Origin: Moringa oleifera
Taxonomy: Eukaryota > Streptophyta > Magnoliopsida > Brassicales > Moringaceae
NCBI GenBank assembly: GCA_021397835.1
Contig: JAJFZO010000344.1
Location: 2,108,001 to 2,172,000, forward strand
Direction: 5' to 3'
DNA: 64,000 nt
The notes under the pieces were generated by a model. It made no database searches, had not been told where the DNA came from, and saw only the letters and a program-made list of their open reading frames with translations. The position numbers and the translations under genes are program-made. Shown piece by piece: positions 23,546-36,690 of the stretch; the stretch's first letter is position 1; each line of letters begins with the position of its first letter.

Positions 23546-23899
23546 TTGGTGTATTATTATTATTTTTTTAAATGGTTACAAGTAAATCAGATTTTTGTTT
23601 TTGTAGAGAATGAAAATATATTTTTTAAAAGAGATATAGAGAGAATTTTATTTTTTTAAAAAAAGAGAGAAAAAGATGGTGTTTACGAGAAAAATGGGTG
23701 TTTGTTTGTGAATAAAATGAAAAGAATTTAAAAAAAGGACTAAAAAGAAAAAAATGGAAAAAAATAAAATAAAAAAAGATAAAAAAGTGTGATTACAAGT
23801 AACTTCAATCAAATATGATACTTAATTCTTATCAAGTAATAATGTGAAATTGTTAGATAAAATGAGATCTTTTTTAATTATTATTGATTTGTTTAATTT

Positions 23900-24560
23900 T
23901 AATCAAGTTTTTAAAAATAGTAAAATCACTTTAATATTATTTTAATTTAAATTTTTGAAATTTTGATAATAAAAAGTAACACTTAATTTTTTTAAAGTAT
24001 CTTAAGAGATCTTTAAATTTTAAAATTTAAAAATATTTTTTTAAAAAATTAAAAATATATATTTTAAGTTTTTAAAAATATGATAAAACCTCAAAAGAGA
24101 GATTATCATATTTTTAAAAACTTAAAATATATTTTTTAAAAAATAGGAAAAGATATTGTAAATTTTTTAAAAGTACCAAAGAACTTGACGAGAAAGGTTT
24201 TCACATTTTTTAATATTAAATTATTTTCAATTTTTTATAAAATTATATGATATATTTTTAAAAATATAAAAAATTTTAAGAAAGAGATTTTTATTTTTTA
24301 ATATAAAAATTATTTTAAAAACATATTTTAACCTTTTATAGAGTAAAAAAATTAAAAGAGAGATTTTTATACTTTTTAATATAAAGATTATTTTTAGAAA
24401 TGAAAAAATATATTAAGTTTTTGAGAATATATATGAAAAATCTCAAGATAGATTTTTAATATACAAATTAATTTTAAAAAGTAATTTTTTTGAGATAATA
24501 AAAAAATTTTAAGAGAAAAATCTTTGTATTTTGTAAAACTTTTTAAAGAAAATTAAATGG
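23900..24560. repeat. Extremely AT-rich block with diverged tandem units
   Basis: Phrases such as agagatttttatactttttaatataaagattattttt recur with variation at about 24280, 24360 and 24450, suggesting a decayed tandem repeat of roughly 80-95 bp. It contains the strong hairpin described next. Confidence 0.5.
24058..24131. repeat. Inverted repeat with 29-bp perfect arms
   Basis: The left arm 24058-24086 (starts TATATTTTAAG, ends ATGATAA) and the right arm 24103-24131 (starts TTATCAT) are exact reverse complements, with a 16-bp loop. The next outward base also pairs, and further bases pair with one mismatch. Confidence 0.9.
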
Positions 24561-26370
24561 AAGTATTTTATTTTTATGAAAATTTAATTTATTTTTATTC
24601 TCAATTAATAAAAATTTAAAATTCAGATTCAAGGTCTAAATTTAGATATTAAATATTAATCTTTTACTTATGTTAACACTACGAAATACTTAAAATTATT
24701 TATATTTTAATATACTATATATCATAGTTTAATATTAATATGTCACTATATTTGCATGAATCATAAAAATAGTTGTAAAAGTTAGAATACGTTTTTCATT
24801 ATATATATATATATTGAGTATTAAGGTTTGAGAAAAAGTCAGATCTTTACATTCTCTATTATAAAAAATATTTTTGAGGATGCTAACTTTTCACTCTAAA
24901 ACTCGTGTTTTTAATTTCAGAAAACTAAATTTTCTTGTTTATGTTTATTTTTATTAATATAAAATGATTTTTAAAAATAAAAAAATTTTGTTGTCCAATT
25001 ATATCATAAAAAAGACTACTAACAACTTTTTTTTAATCTTTTATTTCTTTAAAAAAATTACTTATAAGTATTTTTAAAGTTGTTTCGAGGATTTGAATTT
25101 GATCGAAAATTGTGACAAATGCAAATGCGACATTCACATTTCAATTTGATTAAAATAGACCTTGTAATATGACAACATTTAAATTAAACTTTAAGTGACG
25201 AGCAATTCTATCAATTCACTGTTGTTTTACATGGAAATATCATTATTCTTGTTTTGCTTTTATTTTAACCCAGTGAAAAGAAGGAGTACATGATTGGTGA
25301 AGGAAGTATCAATTAGAAAAATTAGATTTGTTGAAATTGAAAATGAGGGTAAATGTTTATCTTACAATACTAAAATTAAGAAAAATTATGCTTCGATTTG
25401 TTGTTTTAACACAAGTTTGATTGATGGCCCACTATCACACTATCTAGTAGCTTACATTACATTGACACACACATTGAGTTGGATTGTGACATTAATCTAA
25501 CTAATCATAAGAAATTCCTAAGTTTTCATATTAGTAACCCCAAAGCATGGAAACCCTAAGTTGACTAAATAATTTCTTAACAAGAACACATTATTAATTT
25601 GACTCAAAAGAGTTAAATTGACATTCAAAGTATTCTTCAATTTTTTTTTTATGATCTTTATCATTTTTTTTTTCATGTTAGAGAATTTCAATAATTTTTT
25701 GAGAATATATAATTGATTAGTGCATTATTAGCATATATTTTATTATCTTTTATCTAAAAAGTTACAAACCAATCACCATGATAATCAAAACATATGAAAC
25801 ATCTACCACATCATGCATCTAATATTGTATAATTGTTTTTATCATTAAAATTATTTATATACCTTTTTTTTTGTCAGTTATTAAAAGTAAGTCAAGTTTT
25901 TATTATAATCTTTATTTAGGATATAACGATATAAGGAGATATTAACTAATGAGTGTTCAAGAGAGAAGACTATAAAAGAACAAAAAAACTCAAACCTTAT
26001 TTGTAAACATGAAAAGATAACTTGCATTTGACTAAAATTATTTTGAATAATTTAAAAAATTTTTGTCATGTTGAAACTAAAAATTTTAAACCAGATCTTT
26101 TCCTATTGTTCATTGTTACTATTATTATTTTTCATCATGTAGCTATTTAAGTTTAGTCGAACCATACTAGTCAAACAAAACTTTGTTTCCTATTACTAAG
26201 ATAGCTATCATCCAAAGCCCAATATTAAGAGTGCATCAACAATAATTCTTTTCTTAATCGATTTTGAAGAAGATGTATTAAATAAGTGCAATATATATAA
26301 AGGTTTTTTTATATCTTCAAACCTTTGATTCATTTATGACTTCTTTTCATCTTTTTGTCCTCAATTTTGA
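24560..26370. other. AT-rich spacer, no gene seen
   Basis: One 68-codon frame (25294-25500) has no recognisable motif. I see no RNA gene or clear transposon end. Confidence 0.4.
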
Positions 26371-26374
26371 CATA

Positions 26375-26663
26375 AAGGTATTAGGTTGCTAACGAAAAGT
26401 TAGATCTAAGAAGGTCTAGGATTAAAGTCCACCAAAGAAACAACAAAAAATCTTGTTTCTTGAAGGGTTTTGTGATGATATATGTGGGTAAAGAGATTAA
26501 AAAATATGAAGTCTAGTAAAGTATTTCTCCATTACAACCTTTTAGATATTGTTTTTGTAATATCAACATTTTCATAACAAGATTGATAGACCAATAGTTT
26601 TTTCATGTAGGACTAAATTCTTTATTTGGTTTTTTGAAGCGTCAAAGAGTACTAGAATAATCA
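26375..26663 (+). pseudogene. SAUR-like pseudogene 3
   Basis: From about 26458 a frame reads CFLKGFVMIYVGKEIKKYEV and then stops (tag taa). In the next frame it continues KVFLHYNLL, where the intact gene has KYLSVPAFQEL. The C-terminal part still shows ATTGATAGACCAATAGTTTT, the counterpart of the intact gene's INGPIS codons, and an ending similar to EYSK. The start codon region is lost. This is an old relic. Confidence 0.65.
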
Positions 26664-29596
26664 TAGTAGCTTTCAAATTTTTAAAACTTTCTTTTTTTTG
26701 GTATTCTTGCTATGCTTTGACTTGAAATGTGATGCCAAGTTTTGTTTGTTTTGATCATCTTTCTTTTGAATGAAGTTTTTATTATAAAAATTTTTAAGAT
26801 CTATTTCTTGAGGTATGCTTATTACTAGTGTCTAAGTTTAATTTTACCTTTATTCTATTGTAATTGATTATAATTTTTGTTATAGATATAATTGAAATTA
26901 ATATGTTGATATCACAAAATTTGATTCAACAAAGTCTTTCTAAGTACATAATTGAAATGAAGCAAAAGGCATACCATATTACTATGTGTTTATACTTCAC
27001 AAACAAGCTATGTACTGTTTATTAATAATATTTATCATGAAAAGGACTTTAATTTTAAAAAAGATAGATGCAACACTACGAGATTGTAAGCTCAACCATT
27101 TTTTTCTTTTTAGTTTAACCATGCACCAAGCAACTTCTTAACCAAGATATAACAGGGATAAACATATATATCATAATTTCATCATAGTAACAATCTACCT
27201 CTTTAATTTGTCTAGATCTTATGAATAAATTGGAACGACAAGTTCTAACAAAAATGTGTTCGCAAAATCTTAAATGTAAAATAAGTTACAATAACTTACT
27301 TATAAATACAAAGAGTATTTTGAATTACTATTCATCTTACAAGATAAAACCCTAACAATTTATTCCTTATTAAGAAAATGGACCACCTAGTGATAATCTT
27401 CCTTTTGATCAAAATTTGATTAGGGCAATGATTTTCTCTCTCTTTTTTTAACTACTATTATTGTTGTTGTTAAATTTTATATAAAACAAAACAAAATAGG
27501 TAATTTTTAAACTGGTTTTAATACATTACAATTAAGGAAATATGCATCCTAACCATAGGTAACAGGATCGATTAATCATGCCATGTTCTTAACAATAAAA
27601 TGTCATGTTTATTAAGTATGTCATACAATAAGTCACATATCATTCATTTTAAAATGCCATAATAAGACAAGGAAAATTTATGTAATTAAGTTTTTCAACT
27701 ATTGAAACCCAATGCAAAATCATACAATACAACATCATATATGCTTTAAAATGTTTTCTTTTCATTTTGGAACATTTTCTTTACTGTTGCTTTTATTATG
27801 TTTATTACTTACTATAAAGAAAAACAAAAAATTTAAATAAAATATTAAATAATTAATATATTACATAAATATATTGACTTAAAATGATATGATAAATTAA
27901 ATAGATTATACAATATAATAAATAAAAAAGAAAAAATAATAAAACTAGCTACTACTAGTTACTGAAGCATATTGAATAAGTTAATTCATTTATAAAAAAT
28001 TTAACCATGTCATAATCAAGATTAACATAATTAGAATACAAACATGATTAAACAAAAGCCCCATTGACGTCACTACATATTGTGCATATTCTTATCATGT
28101 TTTTGGAACACATTGCTAGCTACTAACCGCCATCCAGATACTAGTTAGGATGTCTAGGTTAAATCGTCGCCATTAAAAAGAGGAAAAAAAATCTTTCTTA
28201 ATTTTTTGTTTGTCTAGATTTGAGATAAACAAGAAGTATTAAATGGTGTTGCTTATATTATTAAGTTTTGCAAGCTTGTAAAACTTGCTACAATGCTTAT
28301 ATTTTTAAGTTGTACAAATTTATGAAACTAGTCGTAAAGACATTTTAGATCATTATATTACATATATCTTTTAAAGTTATAATAACTATACAAAATGAAC
28401 TTGTACAATTATTTTATCTTTTTGTCACTTATTAGAATAAATGAAGTTTTTCTTATTTAGCTTTCATTTTGGATATAATTAAACACAAAAAAGAGTGTTA
28501 TGTATATTTATTATTAAAGAGACAATGTATTGTGTGCTCTGGATATGGGTCAATTAAAAGCATATTCTTAAATAATTTGTAGGCTTACATTTTGCATTCA
28601 CTTAATTTAGCTAAATCACTACGATTTAAAAACTGAATCCTAGTATCATTAGGAGTAGCTACTAGTTTGAGTCTTAAATTAATGGTTGTGTTAATCATAA
28701 TCTAAAATTTTAATTGGATAATACGATATATCAAGCAACTTCAATATTCATACATAAGTTATTTCCTAAATTTACTATTATAAATGATCCAGAAAACAAC
28801 AACTGTAGCACAATAGAAAAACTAGTAGCTTCTGACTTGTGTTTTTTTCTTTGAATGTTTTTAGGCAGTTAAATGGGTTAAAGACTGAAAAGGTGGCTAG
28901 CCCTTATATATAGGACAAGCTATTTCTTGCTAGCTTGTTTAACCAAGCATTTAGATGGCATGACACTTGAGACATGTTAGTTGAAATGCAGTTGCTCTTA
29001 AACCAATACCAAAGTAAGTAAATAGGGTAGCATCAAAACCATCTTCGAATAAAGATTGAAAGAGCAAGAAAAGAAATCATCGAGAGATTGTAACTGTGTT
29101 TATAATCCATTGAAAGATGATATCCATATTAGTTTTATAAGGTCTTATTTCTTATATCGAGTTAGAATTATTTACTAACTAATGAACTCATTTTTTTTCT
29201 ATTTTAAGCAATTCCATGTAAATCTTGATTCTTACGAAGATTAAAGATGCTTTGAAAAGATCTTAAAGTGGATGCAGGCATTCTTGCCTAACCATTATAA
29301 ATCCTTTAATGTTCTTGTTCATTAGTCATTATGTTTCATTAGCTACGACAAACTGGTTTAAATAAAGCATACATGCTTACTCCACTTTGGATTTTCTAAG
29401 AAGTATATTGTATATTTGGTTAGAAAATTCTAGGTTTAAAAATTCATTAACTCACATTCAAAGCCTCTAGTTATTGATCCTGGTTCCTATGCATATAAAC
29501 TTTGCCTCATTTTCCATTTTCTTATTTAAGAAGCTCTTGTTTAGTGATTCATTATCACCATTATTTAATCTTTTTTATGTTTCTTTTTCCAAAATC
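26664..29596. other. AT-rich spacer, no gene seen
   Basis: Nearly 3 kb with no open frame of note. The stretch around 26880-26970 resembles the 3' flanks of other SAUR relics (near 7745 and 35190), suggesting the duplicated units included flanking DNA. The segment 29460-29596 resembles the leader of relic 2. Confidence 0.4.
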
Positions 29597-29840
29597 ATGT
29601 ACTTTTCAAGATTTAGTGTCAAGTTATTGGACCATTTATGAATGAAGCTGTGCTTATAAAATTTTAATTACTTCTACAATCGGTTGAAAAGTTTGTTGAA
29701 AATGATAAAAAAAAATTTGTTTTTCTAAGAGATTATATAATAATTCATTTATGTGAAAATATTGAAAAAAGATATGAACTTCTTATCCAGTATTTCTCCA
29801 TTACAAAATTTCATGAAATGGTCATGCAATATCAATAATA

Positions 29841-30234
29841 TGTTATGTTGAGGAGGTAAGCTAAATCTACCAAGAGGAACCTGAGATACCAAGAAGTATA
29901 GAGGAACCCAAAATACTAGGAGGCATGAAGTCGTAGTGGAAGAGCTATCAAGTTTGGATTTTGATTTAGTTGGTAGACTTAGTAACTGCTTTGAATTAGT
30001 TAATAAATGAAGAAATTATGTTCCTTTATTAGTTGTTCTCCTATTTTGCGGTTCAAGAATTAAGCATGGAGTGATAATAGTTGTTATTATGTTACACCAC
30101 TAGCCACTGTTTTTCCTTTCATTTAGGAAGTAATAGTTGAAATCCATTGTATTTAAACCTTCGTTGAGCAAGAAGTCAAATAATTGAAAACAAATAAACA
30201 AAAGGTCTTATATAACCTAAAGTAAACTTTATCA
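29841..30234 (+). mobile_element. 5' LTR of the chromovirus
   Basis: It starts TGTTATGTTGAGGAGG and ends CTTTATCA directly before the primer-binding site; 394 bp. It matches the 3' LTR over its length with many substitutions and small gaps, so the insertion is old. Confidence 0.8.
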
Positions 30235-30252
30235 ATTTAGTATCAGAGTCGA
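30235..30252 (+). other. Primer-binding site (initiator tRNA-Met type)
   Basis: atttagTATCAGAGTC follows the LTR end at once. Ty3/gypsy chromoviruses usually have TGGTATCAGAGC here, complementary to initiator tRNA-Met; two changes are seen. Confidence 0.75.
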
Positions 30253-30259
30253 AGTTATG

Positions 30260-33200
30260 GTAGTGATCCATAAGGAATGAATAGAGAGTCTAGAAACAAG
30301 AGTTGGAGGTTTACAAAATTATTTCATTATTTTAGAGCTAAAATTTATGAAAAGTTGCAAAAGCTAGAGGTTATGATCATCAAAATCCCTATAGCTATCT
30401 TAATGCAAAAGAATTAAAGTCTAACCAAGCCTTCCAATGAAGTGGTTATCCCTTAAATGATCAAGGTTGTGAGCATTCTGGTATCCCATGTTTTCTTCAA
30501 AACTTGCAAAGTTAAAGTTTCCCAAGTTTATTAGAGATGATTCCACTGAATGGCTCAATAAAATGGAGCAATTTTTCAATTTTGAAAGCACTAAAAGTAT
30601 GAAAAGTTCAACTTCATTTCACCTTGAAAAAAAAAATAAAATTGATGATGGCACTGGTTACATTAAGCTTATTAGGAGAAGGAAACGATGGGTCATGCGA
30701 TATTTTGTTTGAGGAATTATGGTCACAATTTGAACCAACAAATTCTAAAGACTTCGGTGAATCCTTATCCAAGATTTAGCAACAAGTTCTCTATGAGATT
30801 ATCAAAGAGAGTTTGAGAAATTAAGTAATAAAGTTCAAGTATGGACATAAAAGCCTTTCCTTGGCACATTCAACGGAAGGACTAAAGCTAAAAAATAGTT
30901 GATGAGATTGTAATCTTCAAGCCTAAATCATTAAAAGAAGCCATTGGTTTGGCTAGGATGAAGGATGATCAACTAAGTCATTAAGAAAAGGTTTTATCCA
31001 TTCCTACCCTTAACACTCTTTGAAACATCATCAAGCCAACTTTAACTGTGAAGTGTCTTAGATAGGTAGAGATACAAAAATGCTAGACTTAAGGTTTGTG
31101 CTTTAATTATAATGTGAAATTCACTTTTAGGCATAAATTTAAAGTTATATGACTATTAATATTGGATGGTAAGTAAGATGATGAAGGAGAAATTCACAAT
31201 GGTTAATAAGATAAGTTAAAAATATCCCTTCATGCATTAACTAGGTGGTCAACTACTTAAAATTTTTATGGTGAGAAGACTTGAATTGGTTGTGCTCATC
31301 GACATTTGATCTACACATAATTTCGTTAATGGAAAGTAGTAGAGTTATTACAACTAACAGTGGTTCCTATTGAGCCAGTTAACATCAAGGTATCTAATGG
31401 AGCACCATTGAAATGCCAAGGGATAATTGAAAATTTTGAAGTCATGTAACATGGTATATCCTTCACATTAACTTTCTACTCTTTACCACTAATGGGATTG
31501 AATATGATGTTAAAAGTCTATTTTCATGAAAAGTTGGGTACTAGCTTGTGATTAGAAACGAATGACCATGGACTTTGCTTAGGAGGGTCAGTGTTGCTGC
31601 TTAAAAGGGATTGATAATTAGTCCATTAAACCCACAAAATTGACAATAATGACAAAGGAAGCCAAGGATAGAAATCCCATATTTGCAGTGTGCCTCCAAG
31701 TAGTTTTAGAAAAGAAAATTCTTTAAGACGTGAAAACCTTTTGTGTGAATTTGAAGATTTTTACTGGGAACCAAAATAGCTTCCACCCTAAAGAAAAATT
31801 GATCACCAAATCACTTTGAAAGAGGGGGATGAAGCCCATCAATGTGGAACCATATAAGTATATGCATTTCCAAAAGATGAAATTTAGGAAGCATGAGATG
31901 CTTAAATTGGGATTGTTTAAAACCAATACAAGTCCTTCATCATCACTGGTTCTATTAGTGAAAAAAAAAAAGATAGAACTTGATGTTTTTGCATTAATTA
32001 CAAGCTCTCAATACTACCATGATAAAGAACAAGTTCCTTATACCCATGGTAGAGGATGAACTCGATGGTGCAACATATTTTACTAAACTTTACTTTAAAT
32101 CAAGCTATCACTAGGTTGAGGTCACCTTTCTAACACACACAAGATGACTTTTTGCAATTATAATGGGCATTGCGATTACCTATTCATGCCATTTGGTTTG
32201 CATAATACACCTTTGACCTTTCAATCCCATTTGTCCATATGTGAGACAATATTTGCTATTATTCTTTGATGATATTACCATCTATAGCTCAAATTATGTA
32301 ATGCATATTGACCATGTTAGAAAAATTTTAGAAATTCTTCAACAACACCAATTCTTCATTAAGTTGAGCAAACATGTGTTTGGACATCACATAATGATAT
32401 TGCAAGGCATAAAAAAGGATTCAGGAAAAATTAAGGTAATGATTAATTAGACTAAAGCAACTAATGTCTTTAAATTGTGTGGGATTCTTAGCTTCGCATG
32501 TTATTACCAAAAGTTTGTGTGACACTATGGAATCATTACTAGAACTTTTACTAATTTACTTTAAAAAAAAAAAGACTAATTCATCTGGAATAACGAAGTG
32601 AACAAAGTATTCAATGCATTAAAGCAAATGATGATTAACATTCCAACACTAACAATTCCCAATTTTAACAAACTCTTTCACTATTAAAATGGATGCACCA
32701 AGCTAGGGCATTAGGGCTATGTTAATGCAACAAATAAGGCTAATAACATTCATAAGTCATGCCTTGGAAATCTCTAAGTAATCATGGTTGACCTATGCCA
32801 AAGAAATGTTAACCACCATCCAAGCTATTAGAACCTAGACCATATCTTTTGGGATGAAAATTCTATATCCAGACTGATTAACGAAGTCTCAAATATTTGT
32901 TACACTAATGCATATAAGTTTGGGTAACAAAAATGGGTAACTAAGTTGTTAAGATATGACTATGATATTAATTATGGACAAGGGGAAGGAAACTCTATTA
33001 TAGATGAATTATCAAAGATCAACAATAGTCCCATTTTGAGTTCTTTACATGTCGCACATAGCTCATCATGGGATAAGATAAAGAAAGAAGCTTCTCAACA
33101 TCCATACATTATATTATTGGAAGACAAGCTTTAAAAAAAAAAAGAGAATCTTATCAATGAGACAATGGACTGGTGCCATAAAAATCACATGGTAATACCT

Positions 33201-34680
33201 CTTGACTCACCTATTATCAACCAATTCCTCTAAGAATTTCACTATATACTTTAAAGGTCATTCAAAGGTTTTTAGAACCTATTAACAGTGTTAGCATAGT
33301 AGTTTTATTATCCATCTATGCATTAAACCATCGAAAAATATATAGTAACATGCATGACTTGTTAGAAAAATAAAGTAGATACTCTACTACCAGTTGAACT
33401 ACTATAACTGTTGCTAACCCTTTATGAAGTGTGGGATGATATCACCATGGGTTTTATGAAAGGCTTTTCTTCATCTCATAATAAAAGTGTGACATTTGTA
33501 CTAGTGGATTGTTGAGTATGAATGGTTTGCATAACAGTTTTATTTGCCATCCATGCATCAAATCATCAAAAAATATGTAATGACATGCATGATTTATGAA
33601 AAAAAAAAAAAGAAGTAGAAACTCTATTACCAGTTAGATTACTATAACTATTGCTAATGCTTTATCAGGTATGGGACGATATCATCATGGATTTTATGGA
33701 AGCCCTTTCTCCATCCCATGACAAGAGTTTTGTATTTATGTTAGTGGATCGTTTGAGTAAGTATATGTATTTGTTAGCCACATCTCATTCTGACACAATT
33801 AAGGTAATAACCAAAAAAATTATGGAGGGGGTAGTTAAATTCCATTGAATACGAAAATTAATAATAGGTGATAGAGATCTAATCTTTATTAGTCATTTAT
33901 GGCATGAGTTTTTCAATTGTTAGGTAGTGAATAGATGCCTTTAAGAACACCTCAGATGTTTTATGTCCCAAGAACCATGTAAATGGAGTTCTTTTTTACC
34001 TTGGACCAAATTTTACAATAACACTACATATCACCAACCCATTAGAATGGAATGGTTTAAAGTAGTTTATGGAAGATTTCCACTATCTATTTCATATTAC
34101 CAGGAGGGAACATCAACAATCAATGAAGTTAAAAAGCATTGGAAATAATGTTATGCTTCAGTAACTTAAAACTAATTTACATGCAACAATAAATCATGTG
34201 AAGTAAATAATGGATGCCAAAAGAAGTCAAGTTGATAACCAAGTTGGTGATCTTGTTTTCCTCAAGCCACAGCTCCACCGCCAATAAACGACTTATAAAA
34301 AGGCTCACTAAAAGTTGGCTAGCCATTGTTTTGGTCCTTACATAATCAAAAAGAGAGTGGAAAGAGTTGCATATAAGTTAAAGTTACTGAATAGTCATTT
34401 GGTTTTTCATGTGTTAATGCTGAAGAAACATGTGGGAGTCGATAATGCTATCAGTGAAGAATTATCCTCATTAAATAAGGATAGGAGATAGTCATAGTCC
34501 CTGAAGCCATCTCTGATACTAGATGGGTGCACAAGGGATCTAATTTTTTGTGAAAAATAATTTAATCAAATGGAAAAACCTCACCAAAGAAGAAGCTACA
34601 TGACAAGATGCGATAGATTTAAGGGCTCGGTTCATGCATTTGAACCTTGATGATAGGCTTCCTTAAAAACATGAAGGCAA
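30260..34680 (+). mobile_element. Ty3/gypsy chromovirus internal region (gag-pol, decayed)
   Basis: Domains in order on the + strand: gag (KLKFPKFIRDDSTEWLNKME, 30506-30565); a lost zinc knuckle (about 31070-31130); protease region (VVPIEPVNIKVSNGAPLKCQ, about 31361-31420); RT (EMLKLGLFKTNTSPSSSLVL at about 31890-31950, MPFGLHNTP near 32188, FFDDITIYSSNYVMHIDHVR at 32259-32318); RNase H (about 32680-33000); integrase (VWDDIIMDFMEAL, 33669-33707; WSSFLPWTKFYNNTTYHQP, about 33984-34040); and a C-terminal chromodomain-like end (LIKWKNLTKEEAT, about 34563-34601). That end marks a chromovirus. There are stops and shifts throughout, so it is not functional. Confidence 0.88.
33303..33772 (+). repeat. 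235-bp tandem duplication inside integrase
   Basis: 33303-33537 and 33538-33772 are diverged copies of the segment covering the end of the integrase zinc-binding region and the start of its catalytic core. Both contain the GTGGGATGATATCA-like and ATGTAGTGACATGCATGA-like words. Confidence 0.8.
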
Positions 34681-35067
34681 TGTTACATTACGGAGGTCAA
34701 CTAGGCCTACTAAAAGGAACTCGAGATATCAAGAGGCATGAAGTGATAGTGGAAGAGAAGTTAAGTTGGGATTGTAGCTTAATTGAAAAGCTTAGTAGTT
34801 GGTTTGAATTAGTCAATAAGTGGAGGAGATCATGTTTTTATATTTGAAATAGTTAGTTAGTGTTTCTTTTATTATGCAACCAAGAATCAAGCATGAAGTG
34901 GCAATAATTACTATTGTGTAGCACTAGCCATTGTTTTCCTTTCATTTAAGAAACAATAGTTGAGTTTCAATGTATTTAAATCCTAGCTGAGTAAAAATAT
35001 AAAAAATTAAGCGTAAATAAACAATTGTTTTTGGAGGTTCTATCTTCTAAAATGGATGATTCTATCA
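34681..35067 (+). mobile_element. 3' LTR of the chromovirus
   Basis: It starts TGTTACATTACGGAGG and ends TTCTATCA; 387 bp, clearly related to 29841-30234. The flanks are TAATA (29836-29840) and TAATG (35068-35072), a 5-bp target duplication with one difference. Confidence 0.8.
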
Positions 35068-35130
35068 TAATGCCATAAAAAGATATAGCTCAATAGTTTT
35101 TGTATGCATAAATGAAGCTTTTTGTTATCC

Positions 35131-36037
35131 AGCTTTATGAGATATGTATTCTTGGATGTCTACTCTTTAATATCTTAAGCAGAGATTGACTTAACAAAAT
35201 CGTTATGTAGAACATTAACTTAAAGTAAAAGGTTTTACTCTCATAATATAACTGCCAATTTCATTTAGGTATTACATAAATTGTAATTATTTATAAGGAA
35301 AGAGAAATTAATTTTTCAAAACATATATGCAATTATTTGTCTATATTTTTGCATGTGTTAAGAAAATTTCTTTTTTGGTACAATTTACATGATAACAATA
35401 AACATATTAAACCTTTCATACAATAGAAATATACCTTTCGAGCAGGCCATGAACTATATTATAATGATGAAAAATTTGAAATAAAAAGAGATATAAAGAA
35501 TGTTAAAAATCAAATAAAATACAATAATCACAGAGTCATTATCAAATTGTAATATGGCTTTGATTCTACTATTATTTACTTAAACTCTTATTATATCAAA
35601 GGAGTTCTTGCATCAAATAATACACTATTAGTCAACTCTTGCAAAAAATTGTATTATTGTTATAGTGATTTATTGAAAATAGTTAAATTATAGCATAAAA
35701 CTAAATAGATAAAAATTATCATAATAATATAAAGAAACACAAATATATCCAATCACTACATTTATTTTAATCTTATTTTATTTAAGAAACACAATGATAT
35801 ATATTTTCAAAATAAAAGGATATAGCTATTTTTTTATTGAAAATTTAGTAGTTTCTTTTATAATATACTCTTTGTTACATAATTTGCTGATAAATTTTGC
35901 AAGGAAAAATAGAAAAATCGATAGAAAAAAGAGCCATGTATAAAAAGTGTGTTATAATTTTATTGCAAACATAGGATAATATGATATAACTATCTAATCT
36001 TTAGCCACTAATGTAGCAAATCAACGATCATGTTAAT
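35131..36037. other. AT-rich spacer, no gene seen
   Basis: Follows SAUR relic 4. The part near 35180-35260 resembles the 3' flanks of relics 2 and 3. Nothing else is recognised. Confidence 0.4.
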
Positions 36038-36331
36038 CCAATCATGAATTCTAAATTGAGTAAGAAAAAGAATTACTAAAATTGTATATTTTTTTTTATA
36101 AATTATTTTACATCTACAAACTTTAGTTCAATATGGATCCTTCTGCTTGGTTTGTTTTATTCAATAAAAGCAACCATTTTAGTACCAATCCCAAATCCTA
36201 AATTAGTTAAGAAATCTTTTTTTTTTTTTAAGAAAACATAATTTTTATATAAATTATTATGTATTTACAATCTTTAATTCAATAGGGATCAAATTGCTTT
36301 GTTTATTTTTGTTCAAGAAGTTCTAGCTTCT
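36038..36331 (+). repeat. Diverged 147-bp tandem duplication
   Basis: ccaatcatgaattctaaatt at 36038 and ccaatcccaaatcctaaatt at 36185 begin two related units. Both run on through similar poly-T, tttacaaactttagttcaat and tttgttcaa-like words. Confidence 0.7.
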
Positions 36332-36408
36332 TTGTCATCCTTGTAGTTGTATTTTCGCACTTAAATTCTATGGTCATAGATTCTTTAGGATACAATATTA
36401 TGTTAGTC

Positions 36409-36690
36409 ATGAGAAGGTTATGCTTAATTCATTCCAAGTACTCTTACAAATTGTTGAAACTTATTGGGAGTAAGAAATATTTTTGAATATTCATAAAGGT
36501 TGCATAATTGTATAAGTGAAGAGGGTGAAAGACGTAAAATCTTGTGATGTATTTCTTAATTTAACTTTTTACAAACTAGTCATGAGATCACAAGGTAATG
36601 GAAGTGACGTTAGATAAGAGCATTAATATGAATCTTACAAAGAAAAGTGAGATTCAAAATCAACATAAGTCTCTTAAAAATAAATTTATA
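36409..36690 (+). pseudogene. SAUR-like pseudogene 5
   Basis: The start gtcATGAGAAGGTTATGC matches relic 1 (gtcATGAGAAAGTTGTC). Downstream, ggttgcataattgtataagtgaagagggtgaaagacg aligns with the intact gene's core at GFVVMYISEEAIRY. The remainder is scrambled by stops and small gaps. Recognition rests on these two anchors. Confidence 0.55.

Larger units (their letters stand above)
29597..35130 (+). pseudogene. SAUR-like pseudogene 4, split by a chromovirus
   Basis: The left part is 29597-29835: an ATGtacttttcaagattt start, a broken N-terminus, then one frame DYIIIHLCENIEKRYELLI and YFSITKFHEMVMQYQ, which aligns residue by residue with the intact gene's core. The right part resumes after 35072 with gccataaaaagatatagctcaatagtttttgtatgc, the counterpart of KINGPISLTC in the intact gene, now full of stops. 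Between them lies a Ty3/gypsy element. Because the left part is still well matched but also carries its own lesions, the gene may have been dying before the insertion. Confidence 0.7.
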
